From Pseudomonas psychrophila (GTDB lineage Bacteria; Pseudomonadota; Gammaproteobacteria; Pseudomonadales; Pseudomonadaceae), in NCBI RefSeq assembly GCF_001043005.1, contig NZ_JYKZ01000005.1, forward strand, positions 248,001 through 312,000: 64,000 bases of DNA, in the 5' to 3' direction. The notes under the pieces were generated by a model. The model was not told the DNA's origin. It made no database searches and saw nothing but the letters and a program-made list of their open reading frames with translations. The first letter of the stretch is position 1. Each line of letters opens with the position of its first letter. The position numbers and the translations under genes were made by a program. This document shows positions 19,473 to 27,352 of the stretch, piece after piece.

Positions 19473-19506
19473 GCATTCGTCCCCGATCTGATACGGGGGC
19501 GGATGC
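19460..19506 (+). promoter_or_regulatory. Probable -1 programmed ribosomal frameshift signal joining the AAA+ and VWA frames
   Basis: The heptamer A-AAA-AAG occupies 19460-19466 in the correct phase (CCA AAA AAG in the 0 frame), the most efficient bacterial -1 slippery sequence. After a 6-base spacer (CCCTAG, containing the 0-frame stop) comes a 13-bp stem: GCATTCGTCCCCG (19473-19485) with CGGGGGCGGATGC (19494-19506), two G-U pairs and the 8-base loop ATCTGATA. Slippage gives a 553-residue AAA+-VWA fusion. All three elements and their spacing were read directly; frameshifting itself is inferred. Confidence 0.8.
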
Positions 19507-19570
19507 CAGACCCCGGGCCGGGCATCTCGCAACGGGCAAGCAGGGTGCTAGCCGCAGTGCCCGCAGCGGG

Positions 19571-20125
19571 ATGATCGACTGGGTGCAAACCTTGCTCCGT
19601 GGCCGCCCACGCCAGCGCGCTGACCTGGTTCATAAAACCCGGCACAGTGCAGCGCAGGAACTGTGGCTGGTGGTGGTGGATGCATCGGCTTCAACCCGGC
19701 GGCATCAGGCCTTGAGTGATGCCAAGGGGCTGCTTGCCCAGTTGTTCGAGGATGCGTATCGCCAGCGTGCCCGGGTGGCCGTAATGACTGCCAGCGGTAG
19801 TTCGCCAGTGTGGCAGGTCACCGGGGTTAAGGCTTCGGCGGCGCTCAATGACTGGCTGGCACAGCTGGGTGCCGGTGGCGGTACACCGTTGCTCCAGGCC
19901 TTGCAGGAAGTCGAGAAATGGCTTGATCGGCGGCGTAAGCAGTTCCCGCAGGAGCAACAGCGTTTTCTACTGTTGACCGATGGTCGCTTGAAAGACTGGC
20001 CGGTATTGCCCGTGTTCAATTGCCCGGGGCTGTTGATCGATATCGAGCGAGGCCCGATTCGTCTCGGTCGCGCGCCTCAATTGGCGGCGGATTTGAATGC
20101 ACAATACCTGCACATTGATGGCTAG
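19571..20125 (+). CDS. VWA-domain chelatase subunit (ChlD C-terminal type); reached by -1 frameshift or a weak internal start
   Basis: From the ATG the protein is 184 residues with a VWA fold: MIDAS motif DASAST near residue 37, GGGTPLLQA and LLTDGR near 140. VWA subunits of chelatases contact CobN/ChlH and assemble with the AAA+ ring. The frame is open from 19445; the ~35 codons before the ATG encode an Arg/Gly/Ser-rich linker and contain no ATG or GTG. No Shine-Dalgarno sequence precedes the ATG. Both facts favour entry from the upstream gene by frameshift at 19466. A separately translated short subunit remains possible. This is the last gene of the cobW-cobN group. Confidence 0.88.
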   Translation: MIDWVQTLLRGRPRQRADLVHKTRHSAAQELWLVVVDASASTRRHQALSDAKGLLAQLFEDAYRQRARVAVMTASGSSPVWQVTGVKASAALNDWLAQLGAGGGTPLLQALQEVEKWLDRRRKQFPQEQQRFLLLTDGRLKDWPVLPVFNCPGLLIDIERGPIRLGRAPQLAADLNAQYLHIDG

Positions 20126-20148
20126 AGACCAAGTGCCGCGGTGGGGGC

Positions 20149-20217
20149 GGGGTTGCTGGCGATGGCCTCAGCGCGGCGTATCAGGTACAACGCGCTGAGG
20201 CCATCGCCAGCAAGCCC
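20149..20217. repeat. Long inverted repeat downstream of the cob genes
   Basis: Arms 20153-20175 and 20191-20213 are perfectly complementary over 23 bases (core GGCGATGGCCTCAGCGCG), with a 15-base loop and further GGG/CCC pairing outside. It lacks a strong T-run and resembles a Pseudomonas REP-like pair, but may also protect or end the cob transcript and the convergent small gene. Confidence 0.7.
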
Positions 20218-20247
20218 TTCCCGAAGGGAGGGGGCAATCAAGCAGCT

Positions 20248-20514
20248 TTACGCTGGCATTACCCACGGCTGCAAGGCGTAGCCTTCACTGCTGATCTCGG
20301 CGCGGGCTTGAGCCAACAGACTTTCGAGCTGGGCAGCGTCTGCGCAAGCGCTGCGCGGGATTTGTTTGCGGCCGATGCGGGTGTTGGTTCGGTCAATTAC
20401 AGTCAGGCTCAACTCGCCATGACCGTCTTGTGCAGCCCAGGCAACGCATTGAAAAGGTTCAAAGGCGTGGCCGGCAATCAAAAGTGCTTCGTTGAAACGG
20501 AGCGGGGCGTTCAT
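20248..20514 (-). CDS. Small hypothetical protein (88 aa)
   Basis: An 88-residue acidic, soluble-looking protein beginning MNAPLRFNEALLIAGHAF. I recognise no domain. The ATG at 20514 was chosen over an upstream in-frame TTG because GAGAG lies about 9 bases before it. Codon use and third-position GC resemble the neighbours, which argues that it is real. It is convergent with the chelatase genes and divergent from the sigma-54 activator; no function can be inferred. Confidence 0.6.
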   Translation of the reverse strand: MNAPLRFNEALLIAGHAFEPFQCVAWAAQDGHGELSLTVIDRTNTRIGRKQIPRSACADAAQLESLLAQARAEISSEGYALQPWVMPA

Positions 20515-20845
20515 AGGGTTTTCTCTCAAGTATGCCCATCAAGTGATTAACCGTCGGCTGGGCTTACCGTTCGGTTGGTTACTTGTACTGATGACTTCAG
20601 ACCGGCATCAGGTCACACACTTTTCCTACTTTTTTAAAAGTTTTTTTACCCAACTGATCCAAATCAATTTTTTGCGCCTGCAAACCGCCTTTTAATTATT
20701 CAATTGAGTGCACACAGCTTAATTGGCTATTAGGGATATAAAGAAAAGATCCTGAAAGCTCCCACAGCCTTGCTAACGTTACGCTTGGGTCGAACAAAGG
20801 ACTGTTTTTATTGATTTTTTATTTTTTTGGCGCCAAGGAACAGTC
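20515..20845 (+). other. AT-rich leader of the sigma-54 activator gene
   Basis: No gene is seen in these 331 bases. The region is strongly AT-rich with T-runs near 20630-20648 and 20811-20828. It holds the ANR/FNR-like site listed at 20654 and AAGGAA at 20835 as ribosome binding site of the downstream gene. The composition suggests a regulated promoter, possibly bound by the H-NS-like MvaT proteins. Confidence 0.6.
20654..20667 (+). promoter_or_regulatory. Candidate ANR/FNR box
   Basis: CTGAT-CCAA-ATCAA matches 9 of the 10 defined positions of TTGAT-N4-ATCAA. It is 179 bases before the start of the sigma-54 activator gene. It could link amyloid production to low oxygen; binding is untested. 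Confidence 0.4.
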
Positions 20846-22171
20846 ATGCTCACGATGTCATCTCCCCGACGTCTGTTGGTCGTTGATCCCTGTGAAGATT
20901 GCCATGAAATACTCCCCGGTTTGCGAACCATAGGCTGGGCGGTGGACAGTTGCACGCTGGCTAGTGTCGTTGATCGTTCTTGCGATGTTGGCCTCTTCAG
21001 ACTTCAGCCTTCCCACCTTGAGCGCCCCGAAGCCGTTAAAGACATGATCAGCCGTAGCGGCACCGAGTGGATTGCGGTGCTGACACCAGACGTCCTGAAA
21101 ATGAAGAATGTGGGCGATTTTGTCTGTGAATGGTTTTTTGACTTCCACACATTGCCCTTCGATGTCTCGCGGGTTCAGGTCACGCTTGGCCGAGCCTTTG
21201 GCATGGCCTGCTTACGTGGCCAGACTGCACCGCTGATTCTGCCCCAGGAAGATGAGCTACTGGGTGAAAGCCGATCCATGCGGGATTTGCGAAAAATCCT
21301 GAGCAAATTTGCGCCCACCCAGTCCCCCATATTGATTCGGGGTGAAAGCGGTACCGGCAAGGAGCTGGTCGCGCGCACCTTGCATCGTCAATCTCAGCGC
21401 AATGGCAAACCTTTTGTCGCGATCAATTGCGGTTCCATTCCGGACCATCTGATCCAGTCCGAACTGTTCGGTCATGAGAAGGGCGCGTTCACGGGCGCTC
21501 ATCAGCGTAAGATCGGGCGGATCGAAGCGGCCAATGGCGGCACGCTTTTCCTGGATGAAATCGGCGATCTGCCACTGGAGCTGCAAGCCAATCTGTTGCG
21601 TTTTTTGCAGGAAAAACACATTGAAAGGGTCGGTGGCAGTCAGCCAATCCCGGTTGATGTGAGGGTACTGGCAGCCACCCATGTCGATCTTGAAGCCGCA
21701 ATCGTGAAGGGGCGTTTCCGCGAGGACTTGTACTACCGGCTCAATGTATTGCAAGTGATCACCGCGCCACTGCGTGAGCGTCATGGTGATCTGGCCATGC
21801 TGGCGAGTCACTTTGCCCGTTACTACAGCCTGGAAACGGGGCGTCGGCCGCGCACTTTCAGTGATGATGCATTGATTGCCATGGGCAATCACGGTTGGCC
21901 CGGCAATGTGCGCGAGCTTGCCAACCGTGTACGCCGCGGGCTGGTTTTGGCTGAAGGGCGTCAGATCGAGGCCCATGACCTGGGTTTGGACTCAAGTCCG
22001 CTGTTTGTAGGGGAAATGAGTACGCTTGAAGAGTACAAGGACCGCGCCGAACGCCAGGCCCTGTGTGAGGTGTTACACAGGCACAGTGATAACCTGAGTG
22101 TGGCAGCCAAGGTCTTGGGGGTTTCGCGGCCAACGTTTTATCGGTTGTTGCACAAGCATCAGATCCGCTAG
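20846..22171 (+). CDS. VpsR-like sigma-54-dependent activator, probable regulator of fap
   Basis: A 441-residue enhancer-binding protein. Residues 1-125 form a receiver-like domain (starts RRLLVVDPCEDC) that lacks a clear phosphoacceptor pocket, as in VpsR-type regulators. The AAA+ domain has Walker A GESGTGKE at 166-173, the sigma-54 contact loop GAFTGA at 213-218 and Walker B LFLDEIG at about 234-240. A Fis-type helix-turn-helix SVAAKVLGVSRPTFYRLL closes the C-terminus. AAGGAA precedes the ATG. It converges on fapF, sharing a terminator, and a GG-N10-GC sigma-54 promoter candidate lies before fapA, so control of the amyloid operon is a strong inference; cyclic-di-GMP sensing is possible by analogy only. 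Confidence 0.9.
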   Translation: MLTMSSPRRLLVVDPCEDCHEILPGLRTIGWAVDSCTLASVVDRSCDVGLFRLQPSHLERPEAVKDMISRSGTEWIAVLTPDVLKMKNVGDFVCEWFFDFHTLPFDVSRVQVTLGRAFGMACLRGQTAPLILPQEDELLGESRSMRDLRKILSKFAPTQSPILIRGESGTGKELVARTLHRQSQRNGKPFVAINCGSIPDHLIQSELFGHEKGAFTGAHQRKIGRIEAANGGTLFLDEIGDLPLELQANLLRFLQEKHIERVGGSQPIPVDVRVLAATHVDLEAAIVKGRFREDLYYRLNVLQVITAPLRERHGDLAMLASHFARYYSLETGRRPRTFSDDALIAMGNHGWPGNVRELANRVRRGLVLAEGRQIEAHDLGLDSSPLFVGEMSTLEEYKDRAERQALCEVLHRHSDNLSVAAKVLGVSRPTFYRLLHKHQIR

Positions 22172-22176
22172 ACCAC

Positions 22177-22214
22177 AAAAAAGCCCGCAGCGGTCAAACG
22201 CTGCGGGCTTTTTT
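22177..22214. terminator. Bidirectional terminator between the activator gene and fapF
   Basis: AAGCCCGCAGCG (22181-22192) pairs with CGCTGCGGGCTT (22199-22210), flanked by A and T runs, so it works for both convergent genes. Confidence 0.93.
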
Positions 22215-22234
22215 ACGCACTATCAGCCAAGGGT

Positions 22235-23524
22235 CTAAAAGTAGTAAGGGAATTTCAGGCTGAAGGTGAAGTCCGGTGCATCGTCAGTCAAACCAATGGA
22301 CAGGTTGGGCACGATAGTCAGGTTGTCGGTGGCTGCAACCGTCATGCCGACGTTGAAGTAACCCGCGTTGGCATCACTGGTAGTGACTGTTTGCCAGTCC
22401 TCGCCATCCTGCTTGAGCTTGCTCTTTTTCTGAATCAGGTCAGACACCGAGAACGACATGCTCATCTTTTCGTTGAGTGCGAAGGCCACACCCGCACCAA
22501 TCTGGAAGCTATCACCGAGTTTGACTTTGCCTGGTTGTTTGAGGTTTTGCGTTGAACTGATGTCGTCAAACGACTCTTCAAGGTTGTGGGTGTACGAGAG
22601 AGTACCGAACAATACGGCCGGGTCGAAGGTTTTGACCAGCGAGATGGCAGGGCTGATCGACCACACGCCATTACCGGTGGGCAGGTCTTCGGGAGTGAAT
22701 ACGTTGGTGTTGTCAACCGACTGAACCAGCTTGATCCCGAACGGGTCCTTGCCGGTGGGTGCCTTGACTCGCACGCTGAACACCGCGTCCGGAGTGTTTG
22801 CCGATTCATCGAGAAACTTGTAAGCCACGCCAAAGTTGACGTCGCCAATGGTCGGGTCGCGGGTGACCGTTTCTTCTGAAGTTGCTTGCGCAGAGCCGCC
22901 GTTGGCACCACCCGACTGGTAAGTCGACTCACGGTAAACCACGGGTACGTTAACGTCGAACTGCCAGCGGTTATCCAGGTTGTAGCGACCGGTGAGATCA
23001 AGTGTCCAGTTGTCGGCCTTGATCCGGTCCAGGTTCAGGTTGCCCAGAAAGATCGAGTCCAGGGCCAGGAACCCGTTGAGGATAAGCTGGCGTGTGTCAT
23101 AGCGCGAATAGGTCACGCCCGTTTCGAAACTGAACTTGCCACCGCCGAAGAACCCGCTGGCCTCGTCATACAGGTTGACCACGCTCTGCGCGGGTGCGGA
23201 GTCATCCTTGAGGGCCGATCCGTAAGAACTGCCCCCCGCGGCGGCGGCTCCGGTACTGGCTGCTGCAACGTTCTGGTTGCCCTTCATGTCGGCTGGTGAT
23301 TTGGCCAGGCGCCGTGGGGCAGGCGTTGCGGGTTGATCTTCAACTTGACGAACACGCTGCTCGAGTACAGCCAAAGCTTTTTGCTGCTGATCGTAACGTT
23401 GGCGTAGCTCCATGAGTTCTTGTTTTAGTAGCTCTACGTCCGAACCAGGTGCTGCATACAGCAGGGCTGATGGGAAAATAGTGCTCATGCATACAACTGC
23501 GCGAAAGGTAAACGATCGGTGCAT
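22235..23524 (-). CDS. fapF: Functional amyloid outer-membrane export channel FapF
   Basis: A 429-residue protein with a signal peptide (cleavage near LLYA-APG), a coiled coil (about residues 29-62, rich in Gln, Glu and Leu), a flexible linker, and a C-terminal beta-barrel ending in the outer-membrane signature KFPYYF. FapF forms a trimeric barrel whose N-terminal plug gates export of the unfolded Fap subunits across the outer membrane. It is the last gene of fapABCDEF; the terminator lies 20 bases beyond it. A second in-frame ATG 36 bases downstream cannot be excluded as the start. Confidence 0.93.
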   Translation of the reverse strand: MHRSFTFRAVVCMSTIFPSALLYAAPGSDVELLKQELMELRQRYDQQQKALAVLEQRVRQVEDQPATPAPRRLAKSPADMKGNQNVAAASTGAAAAGGSSYGSALKDDSAPAQSVVNLYDEASGFFGGGKFSFETGVTYSRYDTRQLILNGFLALDSIFLGNLNLDRIKADNWTLDLTGRYNLDNRWQFDVNVPVVYRESTYQSGGANGGSAQATSEETVTRDPTIGDVNFGVAYKFLDESANTPDAVFSVRVKAPTGKDPFGIKLVQSVDNTNVFTPEDLPTGNGVWSISPAISLVKTFDPAVLFGTLSYTHNLEESFDDISSTQNLKQPGKVKLGDSFQIGAGVAFALNEKMSMSFSVSDLIQKKSKLKQDGEDWQTVTTSDANAGYFNVGMTVAATDNLTIVPNLSIGLTDDAPDFTFSLKFPYYF

Positions 23525-23569
23525 GAAATAAGCCGTCCAGATAAGCCAAGTCGTAGGACAGAGCCTAGT

Positions 23570-24310
23570 TCAATATCCCATGTTGCGAAGACCTTTTAGC
23601 TGACTGAGATTGCAGTCGAGCGCGCCGGGACTTGGCATGTTATTGCGCAACACCACATTAAGTTGCGTCATGTTATTAACCATGTTGCCGCCCCCTAACA
23701 CTGTTGTGCTCTGCAACACGCCCCCTTGAGCTATTTGTTGCAATGACTGGCCTTGATTATTGGAGGCCTGAATCGCTAGTTGGATGCCTCCATTAACGGC
23801 TGAAACGGTCAAATTACCTGCACTGCCAGCCTGGGTAACCGGACTGTTGGCGGCCAACAACACGCCTTGCTGGTTAACCACAGGTGCCTGATTGGCCTCT
23901 GTCACATTGATATCGACATTGTTGTAAGCGCTGTTGTAGTCACCTGCAGCACGCACGCTCTGGGTGACGCCCTGGCCCGTGGACAAGCCCACGCCGCCGG
24001 TCACCGACCCGGTGCCGGGTGAGCCGGTGGGGCCATTTCCGGCAGAACTGTAGGTCGATACATAAAACTTGGGCTCAATGGTGTTTTGCACATACATGGA
24101 GGTACTGGCTCCTACGACGCCGCCGTTACTGCTGGTCCAGGTACTGTTCATCACAATGCCGAAACTGATGATCCGTCCGGGCATGACATAACGTCCACGC
24201 AACTCGGCCATTTCATTGTCTTTCAATTCGACCGGTTTAAAGGTCGATGCGGCCTGAACGGGCACACTGGCCGCAAGGCAGGCTGCAATCAGCCAGATTG
24301 GAGTGTTCAT
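23570..24310 (-). CDS. fapE: Minor fibre component/export factor FapE
   Basis: About 246 residues with a clear signal peptide (MNTPIWLIAACLAASVPVQA). The mature part is rich in Asn, Gln, Gly and Val and ends CNLSQLKGLRNMGY. FapE is a secreted, minor constituent of Fap fibres, perhaps an extracellular assembly or cap factor. The ATG at 24310 was preferred to the upstream in-frame start because AGGAG lies 7 bases before it. It sits between fapD and fapF. Confidence 0.9.
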   Translation of the reverse strand: MNTPIWLIAACLAASVPVQAASTFKPVELKDNEMAELRGRYVMPGRIISFGIVMNSTWTSSNGGVVGASTSMYVQNTIEPKFYVSTYSSAGNGPTGSPGTGSVTGGVGLSTGQGVTQSVRAAGDYNSAYNNVDINVTEANQAPVVNQQGVLLAANSPVTQAGSAGNLTVSAVNGGIQLAIQASNNQGQSLQQIAQGGVLQSTTVLGGGNMVNNMTQLNVVLRNNMPSPGALDCNLSQLKGLRNMGY

Positions 24311-24355
24311 GTGCTGCTCCAGGAGCACGCAGCTCCGTAGTCATGCTTGGCGCAC

Positions 24356-25045
24356 CTAAAAAAAGTCACTTTGAATAAAACCAAAATCCATGAGCTCTGC
24401 ATCTTTGACCGGACTAAAACTGTCCAGCTGGTTTTTAGCTGTCAGGGGAGCCGGGGGGGACAGTAGCGCGTTGGTTTTGTCGTAGCCGGGGCCGATGACA
24501 GCAAACACGATGCCATTCCAGCCTTTTATAAAATCTTCATGGGAATAACGCTTATGGCCAAGTACAGGGTCGCCAATGTAAACCCAGTCTTTTTGGGTAC
24601 GCTGCAGGACGACAAAATGCTTGTAGCCACGGATGTCCAGGAGGACGACAACAGGGATGTTGACACTTTCCAGGCTTTGCGCAGGAATCCGGTAACCCCG
24701 GGCGCGCATGCCGATACTTTCGACGTAGCGCTTCATGTCGAGCATTGAAAACCCTTGGACGCGGACCAGCTCCTGATCTGCGTTTTGCAGCATCCCTTTA
24801 ATGATCTCGTCTTCGTTGACATCCAGCCAGTAGGCTTGACGCAATACGGTGGCCAATGCCGCCGCGCCACAACTGAAGTCGGTTTTTTGTTCGACGATGT
24901 CCGCAAAGCGCCGCTCGCGAATGCTCTGTACCTGCTTGAAAACCAGATTGCCGCCTGGCATGGCGGCGATGGGCATCTGTGCGGCTTGGGAGATCCCGCT
25001 CATCCCGGTCAAACCGAGCATGAGGGCGAGGGCGACAATACGCAT
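24356..25045 (-). CDS. fapD: C39-family cysteine protease FapD
   Basis: A 229-residue periplasmic peptidase of the C39 (double-glycine leader) family. The signal peptide ends near SQAA. The catalytic triad is readable as Cys59 (in DFSCGAAALATVLR), His143 (YKHFVVLQR) and Asp159 (IGDPVLG). FapD is thought to process Fap proteins or help gate FapF. A hairpin between fapC and this gene probably lowers its expression relative to the fibre subunit. Confidence 0.92.
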   Translation of the reverse strand: MRIVALALMLGLTGMSGISQAAQMPIAAMPGGNLVFKQVQSIRERRFADIVEQKTDFSCGAAALATVLRQAYWLDVNEDEIIKGMLQNADQELVRVQGFSMLDMKRYVESIGMRARGYRIPAQSLESVNIPVVVLLDIRGYKHFVVLQRTQKDWVYIGDPVLGHKRYSHEDFIKGWNGIVFAVIGPGYDKTNALLSPPAPLTAKNQLDSFSPVKDAELMDFGFIQSDFF

Positions 25046-25071
25046 GATTGATACGCCTTGGATTAAGAGAA

Positions 25072-25093
25072 AGGGTCCCGTAAACGAGACCCT
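25072..25093 (-). terminator. Partial terminator/attenuator hairpin between fapC and fapD
   Basis: On the minus strand AGGGTC (25093-25088) pairs with GACCCT (25077-25072) around a smaller inner CGT/ACG pairing, followed by TTTCTCTT. This modest hairpin with a broken T-run would cut readthrough from the highly expressed fapC into fapDEF. Confidence 0.5.
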
Positions 25094-25108
25094 CCTTTAA
25101 CGTCGCTA

Positions 25109-25903
25109 TTACATGCAGACTTTGCAACCTGCAGCGATGGACAGCGAGTTGCTTTGTTGGTTACCCACACCTGCTGCGATGTTGGCACCACCATTACCCG
25201 AGATGCCATTGAACGAGTGGTCCATGGTGGCATTGTTAACTACAGGCGTATGGTTGTTGTTCCAGCTTGGCCCTTGCGACCAGGTATTCACGTTGCTCAG
25301 ATAAGACGCACCGGCCTCGTTGATAACCGACAGGTTATTGGAGGTTTGGCTGGCGGTAGCGCCTGCCGAAGCGATGCGGCCATTGGATACGGCGATGGCC
25401 AGGTTGTTTTTCTGTTGGTTGAAATCGCCCGCAGCGACGTTTATACCCACGTTGCCTGAGCTGCCATTGCCCGAGCTTTTGAGCAGGGCGTTGTTTTGTG
25501 TGCCGTAGTTGTGATCGTTGTTATGACTGTTGGTTTGGGTTGCGCTGGTCAGTGACGCAGCGGTGCCAAAGACGAATGACTCGTCGGAGGTTGCAATCGC
25601 AACGGCGTTGTCTTGCTGGTTGCCCGAGCCGGCTGCGGCGTTGACGCCCATGTTACCTTCAGCACCTTTGACCGAATCTTTGACGGTTGCGGTGTTTTTG
25701 ATCGCTTTGTTGGTCACTTTGTTGTGATTACTGTTTTGCACATCAATCACAACCGCTGCTGCAGCCGCATAAGGGTCCAGTGTGTAGGACGGTGGATTCG
25801 ATGGAGGTGGTGGGTTGTTGCTAGGGCCATTGGCACTTGCTGCCACAGACAGGAGTGCAGCCATGGCGAAAGCCAGAGGTTTCAGAGCGCTTGAAGGTTT
25901 CAT
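25109..25903 (-). CDS. fapC: Major functional amyloid fibre subunit FapC
   Basis: A 264-residue secreted protein with a signal peptide (cleavage near ASAN) and a Pro/Asn-rich start. It has three imperfect amyloid repeats: GNMGVNAAAGSGNQQDN (from residue 83), GNVGINVAAGDFNQQKN (150) and GNGGANIAAGVGNQQSN (237). The two linkers are rich in Asn, Thr and Ser. The C-terminus carries the conserved CxxC (Cys260, Cys263 in AGCKVCM). FapC polymerises into the extracellular beta-sheet fibre that stiffens biofilm. The short linkers make it close to the fluorescens-type, not the longer P. aeruginosa form. Confidence 0.95.
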   Translation of the reverse strand: MKPSSALKPLAFAMAALLSVAASANGPSNNPPPPSNPPSYTLDPYAAAAAVVIDVQNSNHNKVTNKAIKNTATVKDSVKGAEGNMGVNAAAGSGNQQDNAVAIATSDESFVFGTAASLTSATQTNSHNNDHNYGTQNNALLKSSGNGSSGNVGINVAAGDFNQQKNNLAIAVSNGRIASAGATASQTSNNLSVINEAGASYLSNVNTWSQGPSWNNNHTPVVNNATMDHSFNGISGNGGANIAAGVGNQQSNSLSIAAGCKVCM

Positions 25904-25972
25904 GGTGATTCTCCGTGCTTCATTAGTGTGTTAAGTGTTGGCACTTTCTAATTGCACTGCGTTGTTATCGGG

Positions 25973-26548
25973 TTAGTCAGCAACCCGTATATTCAGGGTG
26001 TTAGCCATGCGGTTCCCCACCCCTGCACTCTGGTTCAACTGCACCACCCCTCGGCTGCCGGTGAAGGCCTGATCGCTGGTAACGATCTGGCGACTGCCGT
26101 TGGCGGGGGATGCGGTTCCCGAGTTTGGTACCAGCGCCACGTTTTGTTGTGACAGGGCGCTGTCGTCCATGCCTTGCGGTTGGGCACTGATGCTTACTCG
26201 CACGGCATTGACCATCTGGTTGTTGGCGCCGGCGGACTGGTTGATACCGATCACACCGCTGCCATTACTGAAAGAGTTGCCGCCAATGGCTGCCCTGGCA
26301 TCGAGCGAAGCGTCGGCTGGCGTATTGAGTTTTTGAGTCACTGAAGTTGAGGCTTTGGCCTCGGTGCCGATGGCAATTGCGCGAATGTTGACTTGCTGCT
26401 GCTGGTCGCCCGCCGCCTGATTGATCGTCACGTTGCCGTGGTAATTGGCGCCCGAATTATTGATCTCGGCGTTGTTGTCAGAAGCCGCCAGCACACTTGA
26501 GCTGGCTAGTAGCGCGGCGATCAGCACAGGCAGGCTATAGGCAGTCAT
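25973..26548 (-). CDS. fapB: Fap amyloid nucleator FapB
   Basis: A 191-residue secreted protein with signal peptide (MTAYSLPVLIAALLASSSVL) and three Fap repeats: VTINQAAGDQQQQVN, IGINQSAGANNQMVN and VQLNQSAGVGNRMAN. It resembles FapC but lacks the C-terminal CxxC. FapB is thought to nucleate FapC polymerisation. It starts 1 base after the fapA stop, so the two are co-translated; a 69-base gap separates it from fapC. Confidence 0.93.
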   Translation of the reverse strand: MTAYSLPVLIAALLASSSVLAASDNNAEINNSGANYHGNVTINQAAGDQQQQVNIRAIAIGTEAKASTSVTQKLNTPADASLDARAAIGGNSFSNGSGVIGINQSAGANNQMVNAVRVSISAQPQGMDDSALSQQNVALVPNSGTASPANGSRQIVTSDQAFTGSRGVVQLNQSAGVGNRMANTLNIRVAD

Positions 26549-26549
26549 G

Positions 26550-26990
26550 TTATTTCCCCTGGCTCAGTGCAGACAGCGGACGCATACCCTGGTTGATGCT
26601 GTTGCCTATGGTGTTGGAAAGGGTGCCGCCGCTACCGCCGCCATGACCGCTGCTCATGCCTGGCAGGCCGTTGCTGTTATTGAGCCCTGGCAGGCTGTTG
26701 CCAGTTGGCATCAGGTTATGCCTGATCGATGTACCGGTACTGACACCGGCAAAATCGCCATCATTGAGTTCACGGGTGCCGCCCATCACTTGTGCCAAAG
26801 GACTGGCATTGGCGGTAAGAGGGTCGGGATCGGGGTGCATGGCGGGGGTACCCACCGGCTGGGGTTGCACAGTACGCACAAGCACTATCTCGCCATTACC
26901 GGCGGCCTGTACTGCGCTGCACACACCCATCAAGGCGGTCAGGCTGCATGCCATCAGCAGGTAACGGTTACCGCGGTATAAGTGCCCCAT
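26550..26990 (-). CDS. fapA: Fap fibre regulator/chaperone FapA
   Basis: A 146-residue exported protein with a signal peptide ending near AVQA. The mature part is low-complexity, rich in Gly, Asn, Ser and Met (for example NNSNGLPGMSSGHGGGSGG), so it is likely disordered. FapA is the first gene of fap operons and is thought to chaperone or balance FapB and FapC in the fibre. The start at 26990 lies about 40 bases after the predicted sigma-54 transcription start. Confidence 0.88.
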   Translation of the reverse strand: MGHLYRGNRYLLMACSLTALMGVCSAVQAAGNGEIVLVRTVQPQPVGTPAMHPDPDPLTANASPLAQVMGGTRELNDGDFAGVSTGTSIRHNLMPTGNSLPGLNNSNGLPGMSSGHGGGSGGTLSNTIGNSINQGMRPLSALSQGK

Positions 26991-27352
26991 GACTGTGCTC
27001 CCTTTTCGACGCTGGCCCTAGTCAGCGTGATAAGGAAAGAGCATGAGCTGTGCCGCTTTTGATTTAATGTTGTAAAACAACAGCTGGCAGCGTGACGGCT
27101 ATTAGGGTTAAGCCGAAGTGTAACGTGCGTGAGATAACAATGAACCGGTCAGCGCCTTTATCTGTTGGGCAGGCGCTATTTTTAGAGGCCGACAGGGCCT
27201 GTTTCATGAGCGTTACACTATTCGTGTTTATGGCGCAGGCTAGTGTTTTAGCGGTGTTGCGGGGGTGTGCATGTAACAGCAGTGGACATATTAAAAGTGC
27301 TGAAACCATTAAGTTGCCAGTTAATGATGTGCACTTTAAATGGGCCTATTAC
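26991..27352. other. AT-rich fap promoter region
   Basis: No convincing gene is seen in these 362 bases; short open frames on both strands lack ribosome binding sites. It contains the sigma-54 promoter candidate (27040-27055) and the small palindrome TGTTGT-AAA-ACAACA (27068-27082) just upstream of it, a possible regulator site. Confidence 0.6.
27040..27055 (-). promoter_or_regulatory. Candidate sigma-54 promoter of the fap operon
   Basis: The minus strand reads CGGCACAGCTCATGCT: the invariant GG and GC doublets are 10 bases apart, as sigma-54 requires, with GGCAC matching the -24 element. Initiation about 12 bases after GC would leave a ~40-base leader before fapA. A dedicated sigma-54 activator is encoded at the other end of the operon. 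Confidence 0.6.
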
